A DNA stretch of 7,735 nt from Bacillota bacterium (lineage in GTDB: Bacteria; Bacillota; Sulfobacillia; RBS10-35). Each line of letters starts with the position of its first letter. Position 1 is the stretch's first letter. Below the pieces are notes generated by a model, which did no database searches, had not been told where the DNA came from, and saw only the letters and a list, made by a program, of their open reading frames with translations. The position numbers and the translations under genes are program-made. Below are positions 1-6,508 of this stretch, one piece after another. The stretch covers positions 1 to 7,735 of the forward strand of contig JASBVX010000061.1 of the NCBI GenBank assembly GCA_029960865.1. Reading direction: 5' to 3'.

Positions 1-1061
1 CTGTCCTCATGAAGGGCCTTTTCCATCACCCGGCGCTTTTCCATTTCCAAAAGTCGTTTCCGGCACCCATGGGCCTTTTCCGGATCGTGGTGGAGAAAAT
101 AGGAGCGCAAGGCGGTATGGAAGGGCTCCGCCAGCGTCCAGGCCTTTCCTTCTCGCTGGACGATGGGGCACTGAACGAGCTCATGAAACTCATCGACGGA
201 GACAGGTTCCTCCAGGATGGTTTCCAAAAGGGAGCGATCGAAGGCAAAGGGCCAGCTGGCCGCCAAAAGAAGCTCTTTGGTGCGAGGAGAAATCGGGTCT
301 CGCCAGAAGTTCTCCAAAAGCCCCAGGGTAATCCTAGAATCATAAAGCCCTCTTGCGGGATCCGGGAGTCGCCCCTCCAGGTGGGCAAAGATCATCAGGT
401 GGAGGGTCAGGGGATGGCCATGGCTGTGCTGCCACCACAGGCGAGGGTTATCCTCTTTCACCTGCAGCCTTAACAAGAGCTCGGCCACCTCTTCCCTCTG
501 CAGAGGGCCCAGGGTGTGGTGCTTCACCAAAAGGCGCCAGCCGGCAGAATGGGTCCAGGGGCTGGGGAGCGGCCGCCTTCCTGCCAGGATCACCTTCACT
601 TTGAGGGAAAGCTGAGCCAAGAACTTCTCCCGCAGCCAGTTGTCCAGAGGTAATAGATCGTCATAGGAGTCGATGACCAGCATCGCGGGTTTCTTCCGGG
701 AAAGGGCCTGGAGATGGGAGAGGATGGCCTGCAGATCTGGGCGGGCATGACGCAAGCCCAGGGCCTGTGCCATATGCTGCAAAAGCTCCTCCGGGGTCTT
801 TGTGTCCAGGCGCCGTCCATCCACGTAGGCGTAGGTCGCCGGTTGGGTTTCCATCCAGCGGCGCAGGGCGTCCAGGAGGGCACTTTTGCCGATGCCCGGC
901 AGTCCCTGCAGGTAGAAGAATGGAGGCGCTGAGCCTTCAGCGCCGGCAAAATCCTGCAAAAGGGACATCTCCTGTCCCCGGCCCACAAAATGGAGCTCCT
1001 TCAACTGGCGAAGGAGGTGACCCGTTTTGAGAGGGCTGGGCGTCTCCGGCCGCCTCGCCAT
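1..1061 (-). CDS. STAND/AAA-type ATPase, probable transcriptional regulator (3' end outside window)
   Basis: The ORF runs from an ATG at 1061 off the left edge without a stop, so 353 N-terminal residues are visible. An AAGGAGA Shine-Dalgarno lies 6 bases upstream (1068-1074). Seen: a Walker A motif GLPGIGKS (residues 53-60) after a VGR box (26-28), a Walker B-like strand MLVIDSYDD (127-135), a sensor-like strand VKVILAGRRPL (155-165) and a GHPL motif (215-218). This is the layout of STAND P-loop NTPases of the MalT/NB-ARC kind. A helical region follows the ATPase core. Any HTH or sensor domain would be downstream, outside the window. Residues 265-345 resemble the protein at 7046-7735, which does carry a terminal HTH, so a DNA-binding regulator is a reasonable inference. 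It is divergent from sortase 1 and may control it. Confidence 0.8.
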   Translation of the reverse strand, partial: MARRPETPSPLKTGHLLRQLKELHFVGRGQEMSLLQDFAGAEGSAPPFFYLQGLPGIGKSALLDALRRWMETQPATYAYVDGRRLDTKTPEELLQHMAQALGLRHARPDLQAILSHLQALSRKKPAMLVIDSYDDLLPLDNWLREKFLAQLSLKVKVILAGRRPLPSPWTHSAGWRLLVKHHTLGPLQREEVAELLLRLQVKEDNPRLWWQHSHGHPLTLHLMIFAHLEGRLPDPARGLYDSRITLGLLENFWRDPISPRTKELLLAASWPFAFDRSLLETILEEPVSVDEFHELVQCPIVQREGKAWTLAEPFHTALRSYFLHHDPEKAHGCRKRLLEMEKRRVMEKALHED

Positions 1062-1081
1062 ATCTCGTCTCCTTGTTTGGT

Positions 1082-1126
1082 AATATACCCTTTTTCCACC
1101 TTGGTCTACTTTTCCTGCTACCTTGG
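1082..1126 (-). promoter_or_regulatory. Putative promoter of the left STAND regulator
   Basis: On the minus strand a TATATT -10-like hexamer (1082-1087) sits in the small palindrome GGTATATTACC, about 20 bases before the start codon. No good -35 hexamer is found at the expected distance. Instead two CCAAGGT direct repeats (1098-1104 and 1120-1126) occupy that region, which would suit an activator- or repressor-controlled promoter. This rests on inspection only. Confidence 0.35.
1098..1126 (+). repeat. Direct repeat ACCTTGG, starts 22 bp apart, in the divergent intergenic region
   Basis: ACCTTGG occurs at 1098-1104 and again at 1120-1126. The starts are 22 bases apart, about two helical turns. 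The second copy overlaps the candidate -35 region of sortase 1. A third copy is on the minus strand at 6989-6995, in the leader of the pilin-like gene, again upstream in the sense of transcription. It may be an operator half-site, but the motif is short. Confidence 0.35.
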
Positions 1127-1152
1127 ATGAAAACTCCTTCTCACGGTATATC
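1123..1152 (+). promoter_or_regulatory. Putative sigma-70-like promoter of sortase 1
   Basis: TTGGAT (1123-1128) and TATATC (1147-1152) are separated by 18 bases and lie about 45-70 bases before the candidate start codons. Each is an imperfect match to consensus. A 6-base inverted repeat CACGGT/ACCGTG (1142-1147 and 1159-1164) spans the -10 and the likely transcription start, and could be an operator or a leader hairpin. Confidence 0.35.
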
Positions 1153-1218
1153 GAAAGGACCGTGGATAGAGTTTACTACCTGTAGGGGGAAGGTGTTCTG
1201 AGAAAAAGGTTCCGCCAC

Positions 1219-1812
1219 TTGGGGATTTTTCTCATGGCCCTGGGCCTTTTCCTGGCGGGATGGCCCCTCTTGGCTGAGACCTACGCCGCTTGGCAGCAGG
1301 AGACGTCTCTCTCTTCGCTGGAAGAAGGCGTTCCCGAAGACAACCCCGTCTTGGCCGGGGAGGCTCCATCCAATCTGTCCCAGGAGGCGGCTCGCCAGGT
1401 CGGCCCCCATGTTCTCCACCCGCCCTTCATCCTGGAGATCCCCGCCCTGAACCTAAAAGTAGCGGTGGGGGACGGGACCGATCCCGCCACCCTGAAGAAG
1501 GGCCCCGGCCTCTACCATGAAGGCAGCCTTCCGGGAGAAGGGGGCAATGTGGCCATCGCCGGGCATCGCACCACCTACGGAGCTCCCTTTCGCCATGTGG
1601 ATGAACTGAAACCCGGGGATCTCATGATCCTACGGAAGGGAACCGTCACGTACGTCTACCGTTTCACCCAGATGTGGGTGGTGGAGCCTACTGACTGGTC
1701 TCCCATTGCACCCACCGATGTGCCTTCTCTAACTTTAACGACCTGCCATCCGCCAGGATCGGCAGCCTATCGGCTCATCATCCGAGGAGAGCTGGAACCT
1801 TCTATTCCGTAG
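1219..1812 (+). CDS. Class E-like sortase (sortase 1)
   Basis: A membrane-bound transpeptidase that would join a sorted surface protein to the cell wall or to another subunit. Seen: an N-terminal hydrophobic segment (about residues 3-19), then the sortase beta-barrel with catalytic His116 in AGHRTTYGAPF, Cys176 in LTLTTCHPPG and Arg185 in YRLIIR. HRTTYGAPF together with TTC-x-P is typical of class E sortases. The length of about 197 residues is usual for a single-TM sortase. Start: TTG 1219 is chosen, with AAAAAGG at 1203-1209. A CTG at 1198 behind AGGGGG (1184-1189) would add RKRFRH before the TM segment and give a better positively charged anchor; ATG 1234 would cut into the TM. It is not in the pilin operon and its last 11 bases overlap the convergent transglutaminase-like gene. 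Its own substrate is not evident here. Confidence 0.92.
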   Translation: MGIFLMALGLFLAGWPLLAETYAAWQQETSLSSLEEGVPEDNPVLAGEAPSNLSQEAARQVGPHVLHPPFILEIPALNLKVAVGDGTDPATLKKGPGLYHEGSLPGEGGNVAIAGHRTTYGAPFRHVDELKPGDLMILRKGTVTYVYRFTQMWVVEPTDWSPIAPTDVPSLTLTTCHPPGSAAYRLIIRGELEPSIP

Positions 1813-2722
1813 GGACGACCTGGTAGATGAAGCTCACTTCCACCCGCCCGCCAACAAAGCTCCCCTTGGTGGGGCGGTCGCCATAGTTTTCCACGATGTA
1901 GGCCGGCGTCTGGTGGGAAGCCGCTACGCTGGAGGCAAAGGTGGGGTCCACCGGGACCCAGCCCTTCTCGGGATCGAAGAATTCCGCCCACTGGTGGCGC
2001 TCGGCCGTCTTCCAGGCTCCTTTGGCAGGCTGCCGCTTGCTATCCAAAAGGATCTGGCCGTTGACGATCCGGCTGGGGACGTCCGAAGCCCTCATGAGAG
2101 CCACAAAGAGGGAGGTGTACTCGGTGCAGATGCCCGATTGGGCTTCCAGGGCGGCCACCGCTCCTTTGTTGGCGGCAGGGGAGCTGAGGGAGTAGCGGAG
2201 CTTTTGCCGCACGAAGCGGAGGATCTTGTCGGCTTTTACCGAGGGACTGTCGGTGGAGCGCACCAGCCTTTTGGCCAGGGATTGAATCTGGGAGTTTTCC
2301 ACTTCGATCATGGGCTGGGCCTGGAGGTAGCGGTCCTTTTCTTCAGGGGTGAGGGGATCGGGGGCTTCTTTGGGAGGGCTGTAGGGCTTCAGAAGAAGGG
2401 TATAGGTCTGGGTCACCTGGCGGGTCTGGCCGGCAGGGACCGTCACCTTGAAGCTGCCCAGCTCTTCCTCGGGATCGGTCTCGACCCAGTAAGGGCCTAG
2501 GTTGGTCGCCAGGTTCTCCTGGTAGGGAGAAGGCTCTCCTGCCAGGAGAGGCGTCTTGAGTGTGACGGCAGAGGACTCGGAACTGGGGTTTTCCACCACC
2601 AGGCTGATGGAGAAGTTGACTTTCCTCGTATCGGGAAGGGCGGCCTCCACCAGGGAGCCCGCCAGCAGGATGCTCAGGAGAGCAGCGGCCAGAGCTTTTT
2701 GCAGAAAGCGGGCGAGTGGCAT
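1802..2722 (-). CDS. Secreted transglutaminase-fold cysteine enzyme, downstream of a c-di-GMP riboswitch
   Basis: About 306 residues. The ATG at 2722 is chosen because GAGGAGGGG lies just upstream; a TTG at 2737 would bury that Shine-Dalgarno inside the gene. Seen: a signal peptide or anchor (residues 1-28, ending near LVEA), a beta-rich N-terminal part (about 33-115), and a transglutaminase-like core with Cys199 in SGICTEYTSLF, His243 in ERHQWAEFFD and Asp259 in VPVDPTF. The three catalytic residues are all present. Family members act as transglutaminases, proteases or peptidases, so the reaction cannot be named. Context gives a role at the cell surface: sortases on both sides and a pilin-like operon upstream. 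It is the only gene directly behind the c-di-GMP-I riboswitch, a logic reminiscent of LapG or PPEP-1 (analogy only). It ends convergent to sortase 1 with no terminator between them. Confidence 0.88.
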   Translation of the reverse strand: MPLARFLQKALAAALLSILLAGSLVEAALPDTRKVNFSISLVVENPSSESSAVTLKTPLLAGEPSPYQENLATNLGPYWVETDPEEELGSFKVTVPAGQTRQVTQTYTLLLKPYSPPKEAPDPLTPEEKDRYLQAQPMIEVENSQIQSLAKRLVRSTDSPSVKADKILRFVRQKLRYSLSSPAANKGAVAALEAQSGICTEYTSLFVALMRASDVPSRIVNGQILLDSKRQPAKGAWKTAERHQWAEFFDPEKGWVPVDPTFASSVAASHQTPAYIVENYGDRPTKGSFVGGRVEVSFIYQVVPTE

Positions 2723-2764
2723 GTTGCCCCTCCTCAACCCGCTGGCCGATAAGATAGTGCCAGC
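2723..2764 (-). promoter_or_regulatory. Candidate riboswitch expression platform and ribosome binding site
   Basis: On the minus strand, directly after the aptamer, is a perfect hairpin GCTGGC/GCCAGC (2759-2764 with 2741-2746, 12-base loop). Then comes GTTGAGGAGGGGCAAC, whose ends can pair around the Shine-Dalgarno. GGCAAC just before the ATG is also complementary to GTTGCC, the 3' strand of aptamer stem P1. No U-run follows, so control of translation initiation is more likely than termination. If GTTGCC is captured in P1 when c-di-GMP binds, the RBS would be freed (ON). That direction is inference. Confidence 0.5.
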
Positions 2765-2846
2765 TTCGGCAACCCGGCGGTCCTGGGATGTTCCCGAGGA
2801 TCCGTGGCTTTGCGTCCCCGCCTTTCGACGGGTTTGCCCTTATCGG
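2765..2846 (-). promoter_or_regulatory. Cyclic-di-GMP-I (GEMM-I) riboswitch aptamer
   Basis: Read on the minus strand, the conserved GEMM-I elements occur in the right order. AGGGCAAACC is the 5' P1 strand and core. CCCGTC-GAAA-GGCGGG is P2 with its GNRA tetraloop (GAAA at 2823-2826). GGACGCAAAGCC (2806-2817) is the hallmark joining segment. A P3 arm follows, then GCCGGGTTGCCGAAG, which closes P1. P1 pairs GGCAAACC with GGTTGCC as in the family. Flanking 8-base complements CCGATAAG (2839-2846) and CTTATCGG (2746-2753) may extend or compete with P1. The aptamer sits about 40 bases before the ATG of the transglutaminase-like gene and would make that gene respond to c-di-GMP. Confidence 0.93.
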
Positions 2847-2867
2847 TCTAGCGGTTTCAATGTGCTG

Positions 2868-2896
2868 ATCCTATTTTGGGTGGGACTGGCTGAAAG
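2868..2896 (-). promoter_or_regulatory. Putative promoter for the riboswitch and transglutaminase-like gene
   Basis: On the minus strand CTTTCA (2891-2896) and TAGGAT (2868-2873) are 17 bases apart, placed so that transcription would begin about 15-20 bases before the aptamer. Each hexamer matches consensus only partly. Position relative to the riboswitch is the main support. Confidence 0.35.
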
Positions 2897-2903
2897 AGGC
2901 CAT

Positions 2904-2945
2904 GGGACAAGGGTCCCGAAAAGGTGGTCAAAGAGCCCCCTCTTT
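2904..2945 (-). terminator. Two small hairpins after sortase 2, possible operon end
   Basis: Two perfect inverted repeats lie just downstream of the sortase 2 stop: AAAGAG-4 nt-CTCTTT (2930-2945) and GGGAC-4 nt-GTCCC (2904-2917). Neither is followed by a proper U-run on the minus strand, so they are not canonical intrinsic terminators. They could mark the 3' end of the operon mRNA or slow polymerase before the riboswitch promoter. Confidence 0.3.
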
Positions 2946-2966
2946 CATAGGACGAGCCTACATTTC

Positions 2967-3572
2967 TCAGCGGTTTTCGGCTATCGCCCGGATGATCAAC
3001 CGGTAGGCGGCGGAACCGGGAGGATCGCAGGTGGTAAGGGTGAGGGAGGGGACATCGGTGGGGTCGAGGGGAGAAAGGTCGGTGGGAAGGACCACCCAGG
3101 ACTTCTCGACGATGTACCGGAAGCTCTGGCCATCCTTCCCGATGAGGATCACATCCCCTGGAACCAGTTCACCAAGGCGGCGGAAAGGGGCCCCGTAGGT
3201 GGTGCGGTGGCCGGCAATGGCGAGATTTCCTCCCTGGCCAGGGAGCGGGGTTTGGGGGTAGTGGCCGGGACCTTTTCTCAAGACATCCAGGGTGACCCCT
3301 TCCCAGACCATGACTTTTAGCTGCAAACGGGGGATTTCCAGGAGAAAGGGAGGAGCAAACGCAGCCCCTTCCTGGCTGTGGGGAATCTCGTCCATCCCGC
3401 GAAGGGCCGGATCCTCTCCATCGCTGGCCATGGCCACCAGGGGGTGCTGAGCCCAATGCTGGGCCAGGTAGGTGTAGAGGTTTAGCCAGAGAGGGGTGAA
3501 AAGAAGAAGAGCTCCTGCCAAAAGGAGCCCCCTGTCCAAGGGAAAAGACCGCAGCCGCCTACCCCTACGCAC
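2967..3572 (-). CDS. Class E-like sortase (sortase 2), last gene of the pilin-like operon
   Basis: About 201 residues. Seen: a strongly basic N-terminus (RRGRRLR), a TM segment (about 15-33), then the sortase barrel with His122 in AGHRTTYGAPF, Cys182 in LTLTTCDPPG and Arg191 in YRLIIR. It is clearly paralogous to sortase 1; the stretch from SLTLTTC to RLIIR differs at one residue. The start is GTG 3572, which overlaps the last 8 bases of the LPRTG gene, so translation is probably coupled. The nearest Shine-Dalgarno-like AAAAGG abuts the start codon, so a slightly later start cannot be excluded. Its position straight after an LPRTG protein makes that protein its likely substrate. A pilin-polymerising role is possible but not shown. 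Class E enzymes usually take LAxTG, so LPRTG is a mild departure. Confidence 0.93.
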   Translation of the reverse strand: MRRGRRLRSFPLDRGLLLAGALLLFTPLWLNLYTYLAQHWAQHPLVAMASDGEDPALRGMDEIPHSQEGAAFAPPFLLEIPRLQLKVMVWEGVTLDVLRKGPGHYPQTPLPGQGGNLAIAGHRTTYGAPFRRLGELVPGDVILIGKDGQSFRYIVEKSWVVLPTDLSPLDPTDVPSLTLTTCDPPGSAAYRLIIRAIAENR

Positions 3573-4407
3573 CTTTTCTCTGCCGGCGCCAGAGAAGGGC
3601 CAGCCCGATGAGAAGGGCTCCGGCGGCGCTATAAGTCCAGGTATTGCCGCCCGTACGAGGAAGGGTACCTTGCCCCGACCCGGGACCGGCCCCTGGACCT
3701 GGAGGCGTGACCGTCACGGAACTGGCGAGGAAGAAATCCACCCGCGCCAGCGGGTTGCCGGTGGTAAGGGTCACTTCCACGGGATAGCTGTCATAAGGCG
3801 CACCGTTCAGAACGATCCTGTCCAGGGAGAGGTCATCCCCCCAGAGGCTCACGGTATAGGTGTCGAAGGAAAGGTCGGCGAAGCGATAGGTGCCGTCACT
3901 GCTGAGGGTCGCCAGCTGGCCGTTGGAGAGGGCCACCCGCACCTCCTGGGGGGCGGTACCGTCCGTAAAGAGAACGTAGCCCCAGATGGTGCCCTGAGCA
4001 GGGCCGGCCAAGGGGCCGGACGGCGCGATGATGACAGTTCCACCTCCGCTGGCGGGAGGAGGCACCGGCACGAAGAAGTTCAGGGCGATAACCGGCTCAA
4101 TGGGCTCATTCACATGGCAATAGACGTTCCCCGGGTTCGTCATCTGGCAGGCGGGCTGGGTTCCACCCGTGGAGTAAACCGTCCCTGTGCCTCCCTCGAA
4201 GCTCACATCGATGGGGCCTGCATAATCAGGGCTGATGGTGAAGGAAAGACCGATGATGCTGTCGGTGGCCGGGTCCAGATCGTAGTGGATGTTGGAAATG
4301 GTGTAGCCATCCACCGGGGCCGCCATGGTCCCCGGGGAGAGGAAAAGGCCGGCCATGAGGAAGAGGATGAAGGATACGTAGAGCGCTTGGTTTTTCCGTG
4401 ACGTCAT
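3565..4407 (-). CDS. LPRTG-anchored surface protein with pilin-like N-domain
   Basis: About 280 residues. ATG 4407 is chosen because AAAAGGAGG sits 8 bases upstream; an upstream GTG at 4416 would leave only 2 bases. Seen: a signal peptide (1-30, TMAA), an N-domain (about 32-115) starting DGYTISNIHY with Cys87 and Cys97, then a small beta-sandwich-like domain (about 138-230, with SSDGTYRFADLSFDTYTVSL) of the kind found in carboxypeptidase-regulatory or Cna-B-like modules. A Pro/Gly-rich linker follows, then LPRTG (249-253), a hydrophobic segment (about 258-272) and the tail RRQRKGA. This is a complete cell-wall sorting signal. The N-domain resembles the small secreted subunit at 6562-6939, including the cysteine spacing. 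Likely an anchored minor subunit or base of a surface fibre (inference), attached by sortase 2, whose gene overlaps its 3' end. Confidence 0.9.
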   Translation of the reverse strand: MTSRKNQALYVSFILFLMAGLFLSPGTMAAPVDGYTISNIHYDLDPATDSIIGLSFTISPDYAGPIDVSFEGGTGTVYSTGGTQPACQMTNPGNVYCHVNEPIEPVIALNFFVPVPPPASGGGTVIIAPSGPLAGPAQGTIWGYVLFTDGTAPQEVRVALSNGQLATLSSDGTYRFADLSFDTYTVSLWGDDLSLDRIVLNGAPYDSYPVEVTLTTGNPLARVDFFLASSVTVTPPGPGAGPGSGQGTLPRTGGNTWTYSAAGALLIGLALLWRRQRKGA

Positions 4408-4428
4408 GGACACCACCTCCTTTTCACT

Positions 4429-4899
4429 TCAGTTTTCCACTTTGATACTCTCCACAGTCACGTCAATCGGCGGCGGGACATCATCCCAGAAGAAGGAGAC
4501 TTTATAACGCCCCGTTTCCGCATTGCTGGGGATGAACCAGATGGGCTCGAAGAAAGAGCCGGAGGAACCTACGTACACCGCAGCGCGGTGCACGACGTCT
4601 TTTTTCCTAAACTGCTGCCGAACCTCGTAGCGGAAGCATGAATGGGGCGTGAACCCCGACCCCTGCATGAATACGGTTTTGTCCCTCTTAAACTTCCACG
4701 TCGGTTTTCCCTGGTCGTCGGTAATCAAATATGTTCCGTCAAAGACGGACGTTTGGCACCGGTGGATGAGGCCGGGAGGAATATCGATGTTTTCCACCCC
4801 GGCATACGTCACCGGCACATGATTGGCCGCCGCCATGGCCGTGGTCACCAGGCTAAAAGGAAGAAGGAGAAGGAAAACCATGCGGGCCACCGTTCTCAT
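4429..4899 (-). CDS. Secreted protein of unknown family in the pilin-like operon
   Basis: 156 residues; I do not recognise the family. The ATG at 4899 begins 3 bases after the stop of the signal peptidase gene, and AAGGAGG lies 12 bases upstream inside that gene, so the two are probably coupled. Seen: a signal peptide (about 1-23, ending AMA), then a mature N-terminus reading NHVPVTYAG, two cysteines (Cys48, Cys88) that could form a disulfide, and a beta-rich, aromatic C-terminal half (FFEPIWFIPS, YKVSFFWDD). There is no LPxTG signal and no C-terminal TM. N-x-V-P followed by AG also occurs just after the signal peptide of the small subunit (NTVPGSDAG), hinting at a shared processing or assembly motif. 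It may be an accessory subunit, tip protein or periplasmic chaperone. Base composition looks slightly less GC-rich than its neighbours. Confidence 0.8.
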   Translation of the reverse strand: MRTVARMVFLLLLPFSLVTTAMAAANHVPVTYAGVENIDIPPGLIHRCQTSVFDGTYLITDDQGKPTWKFKRDKTVFMQGSGFTPHSCFRYEVRQQFRKKDVVHRAAVYVGSSGSFFEPIWFIPSNAETGRYKVSFFWDDVPPPIDVTVESIKVEN

Positions 4900-4902
4900 C
4901 TT

Positions 4903-6501
4903 TCAGGGCACCTCCTTGGTGATGCTTTTAAGCTGGTATAGAGGTTTTCCGCTTTGGGGCCTTCCTCTGAAGGCATAGGTAGCATCCACATCCCGCACCA
5001 GGAAGAAGTGCTGGCCATCCTCCAGCTCTTCATGGAAGAGAAACCGCTCGTAATCCCGGGCCACCCTGAGGATACTTTCAAAGTCCCCCAGCCATACGAC
5101 CCCCTCCTGGTCTGAGAGGAGGTGCAATCCCTGGCTTTCCACCCAGAGATGGCCCGCCCTCTTGCGCCAGAGGCTCAAAGGATCCAGGACGAGATCTTTG
5201 CGCCACTGCCAGTAGAAGAAACCGCTGGCGAGGAAGAGAAGCATGGCTGCGATCAGAGCTGTACGCCAGGCCACACCTACGGCGGGCTCCCAGCCTAAAA
5301 CCCGAAGGTGACGGGGAACGTGGGTGGTAAGGCTCACGTTTCCCGTCTTTTCCGGTCCCAGAGCCGCGGCGAGCTTCTGAGGATCGGTGATGCTGAGCTT
5401 GGCGAGGAGAGCCTCCCAATCGAAGGAGAGCTCAGGAGCAAAAAGGCTTTCCACAGGGGTTCCCGCCAGGGACCCCTTTTGCAAAATCTTCGGTTGAATC
5501 GTGAGGGTGTACCGATCGAGCCGATAACCCGTTTCCGCTTGGAGCGCTTCCAGGTCCTTTTTCATTTCCCCCAGGGGCAGGATCCCTTCCAGGCGGGCCG
5601 ACGTTCCTTCAAAAGTGAAGGGTTCCATCAACGGGTAGGCTCGGGACCAGCCGCTCTGGCCCCGCAAGATGGCCACCATTTGTCCCTCGCCCTGGGCCTT
5701 CTCCAGGGGGTAACCTCCCACCTCATAGGAAAAGGTCACTAAAACGGACGAGAGAATCCCCAGGAAAAGAGGATCCCCCGTCTTCACCTTTCCATCAGGG
5801 TAAGCAGCCCCCTCCGGGGCACTGCCTTCGTAGGAAAAGGTCCCTCTTTGGGTAAAGGTCAGCACCTGGATGATGGCCTCCGTTTGGGGGGTACGGGCCC
5901 AGTAAAAGCTCAACCCCAGAAGGAAGACCCCCAGGAGCAAAGCGGTGTAAAAGGCGCTCCGAAACGGTGAAGCCAACGGTGAAACCTCTCTTTCTTTCAG
6001 TGCCTCTCTCGGCCGCTGCAACCGCCTTCGGCGGCGTTCCTGCAACCCCAGACGGCGCAACTCCAAGAAGATCCATACAAACGCCACAACTGCCAGAAAG
6101 GCCAGATAACCGGCGGGCTTTTGCACCCAGGCCAGATGACGGGCGGCGCCCGGCAAGTGAAGCACTGCCTTCCCGTAGATGTCCTCTCGGGAGGGAAGGT
6201 AGGGGTCTACCCAGGCGTTGTGGTCCCCCTTCATGAGATAGCGAGGACCATCGGTACCCACGATCCGGTGAAGGATAATGCGGTTCAACACCGGATCCCA
6301 GTAGGCCACCACATCGCCCACCCGATAGGTCTGGGATTTTCGCACCACCACCACATCACCCGCGTGGTAGGTGGGAAGCATGCTCTGCCCCGAAACGCTC
6401 AGATACGTTGCTGATCCTCCCAAGGGCAAAGGTCCCCAAATCGACCAGAGGATCAGGAAGAGGAGAAGAGCGCCCAGCAGCAGGCCTTGCCGTTTTGTCA
6501 A
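4903..6501 (-). CDS. SipW-like signal peptidase I fused to a DUF5305-like module
   Basis: 532 residues. Seen: a TM segment (7-27), then the signal peptidase core with Ser40 in SGQSMLPT, His79 in ILHRIVG at the general-base position, and the KGDHN box (Asp93). His instead of Lys is the mark of the ER/archaeal/SipW subtype, which in Bacillus matures TasA fibre proteins. Further TM segments lie at about 132-147, 183-202 and 412-430. Between the last two is a large extracytoplasmic beta-rich region (about 210-405, with AYPDGKVKTGDPLF). The cytosolic tail (about 465-510) reads VVWLGDFESILRVARDY and FFLVRDVDATYAF. Both parts fit my memory of DUF5305. Start: TTG 6501 is the only usable codon after an in-frame stop at about 6556-6558. 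It is weak, with GGGGTGG just upstream. It follows the small subunit, its probable main substrate. Confidence 0.88.
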   Translation of the reverse strand: MTKRQGLLLGALLLFLILWSIWGPLPLGGSATYLSVSGQSMLPTYHAGDVVVVRKSQTYRVGDVVAYWDPVLNRIILHRIVGTDGPRYLMKGDHNAWVDPYLPSREDIYGKAVLHLPGAARHLAWVQKPAGYLAFLAVVAFVWIFLELRRLGLQERRRRRLQRPREALKEREVSPLASPFRSAFYTALLLGVFLLGLSFYWARTPQTEAIIQVLTFTQRGTFSYEGSAPEGAAYPDGKVKTGDPLFLGILSSVLVTFSYEVGGYPLEKAQGEGQMVAILRGQSGWSRAYPLMEPFTFEGTSARLEGILPLGEMKKDLEALQAETGYRLDRYTLTIQPKILQKGSLAGTPVESLFAPELSFDWEALLAKLSITDPQKLAAALGPEKTGNVSLTTHVPRHLRVLGWEPAVGVAWRTALIAAMLLFLASGFFYWQWRKDLVLDPLSLWRKRAGHLWVESQGLHLLSDQEGVVWLGDFESILRVARDYERFLFHEELEDGQHFFLVRDVDATYAFRGRPQSGKPLYQLKSITKEVP

Positions 6502-6508
6502 AGGTCCA

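Noticed and set aside
26..388. 120-residue minus-strand open frame and plus-strand frames over 9-604
   Set aside because: They overlap the continuous STAND ATPase frame, which carries Walker motifs and an RBS. Their translations are Pro/Arg/Ser-rich shadows.
1913..2500. 195-residue open frame on the plus strand
   Set aside because: It lies opposite the transglutaminase-like gene, is Gly/Arg/His-rich without domain features, and has no ribosome binding site of note. The minus frame has catalytic motifs and a signal peptide.
2722..2737. TTG at 2737 as the start of the transglutaminase-like gene
   Set aside because: It would place the strong GAGGAGGGG Shine-Dalgarno inside the coding region. 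ATG 2722 is correctly spaced from it.
2741..2764. GCTGGC/GCCAGC hairpin as an intrinsic terminator
   Set aside because: It is not followed by a U-run and the RBS comes within about 10 bases, so it is better treated as part of a translational expression platform.
3496..4401. 301-residue open frame on the plus strand
   Set aside because: It is antisense to the LPRTG gene and has low-complexity Gly/Arg composition. It is a GC-driven shadow of the minus-strand gene.
5308..5742. 144-residue plus-strand open frame opposite the signal peptidase gene
   Set aside because: It has no motif or RBS, and the opposite frame is a coherent multi-domain membrane protein.
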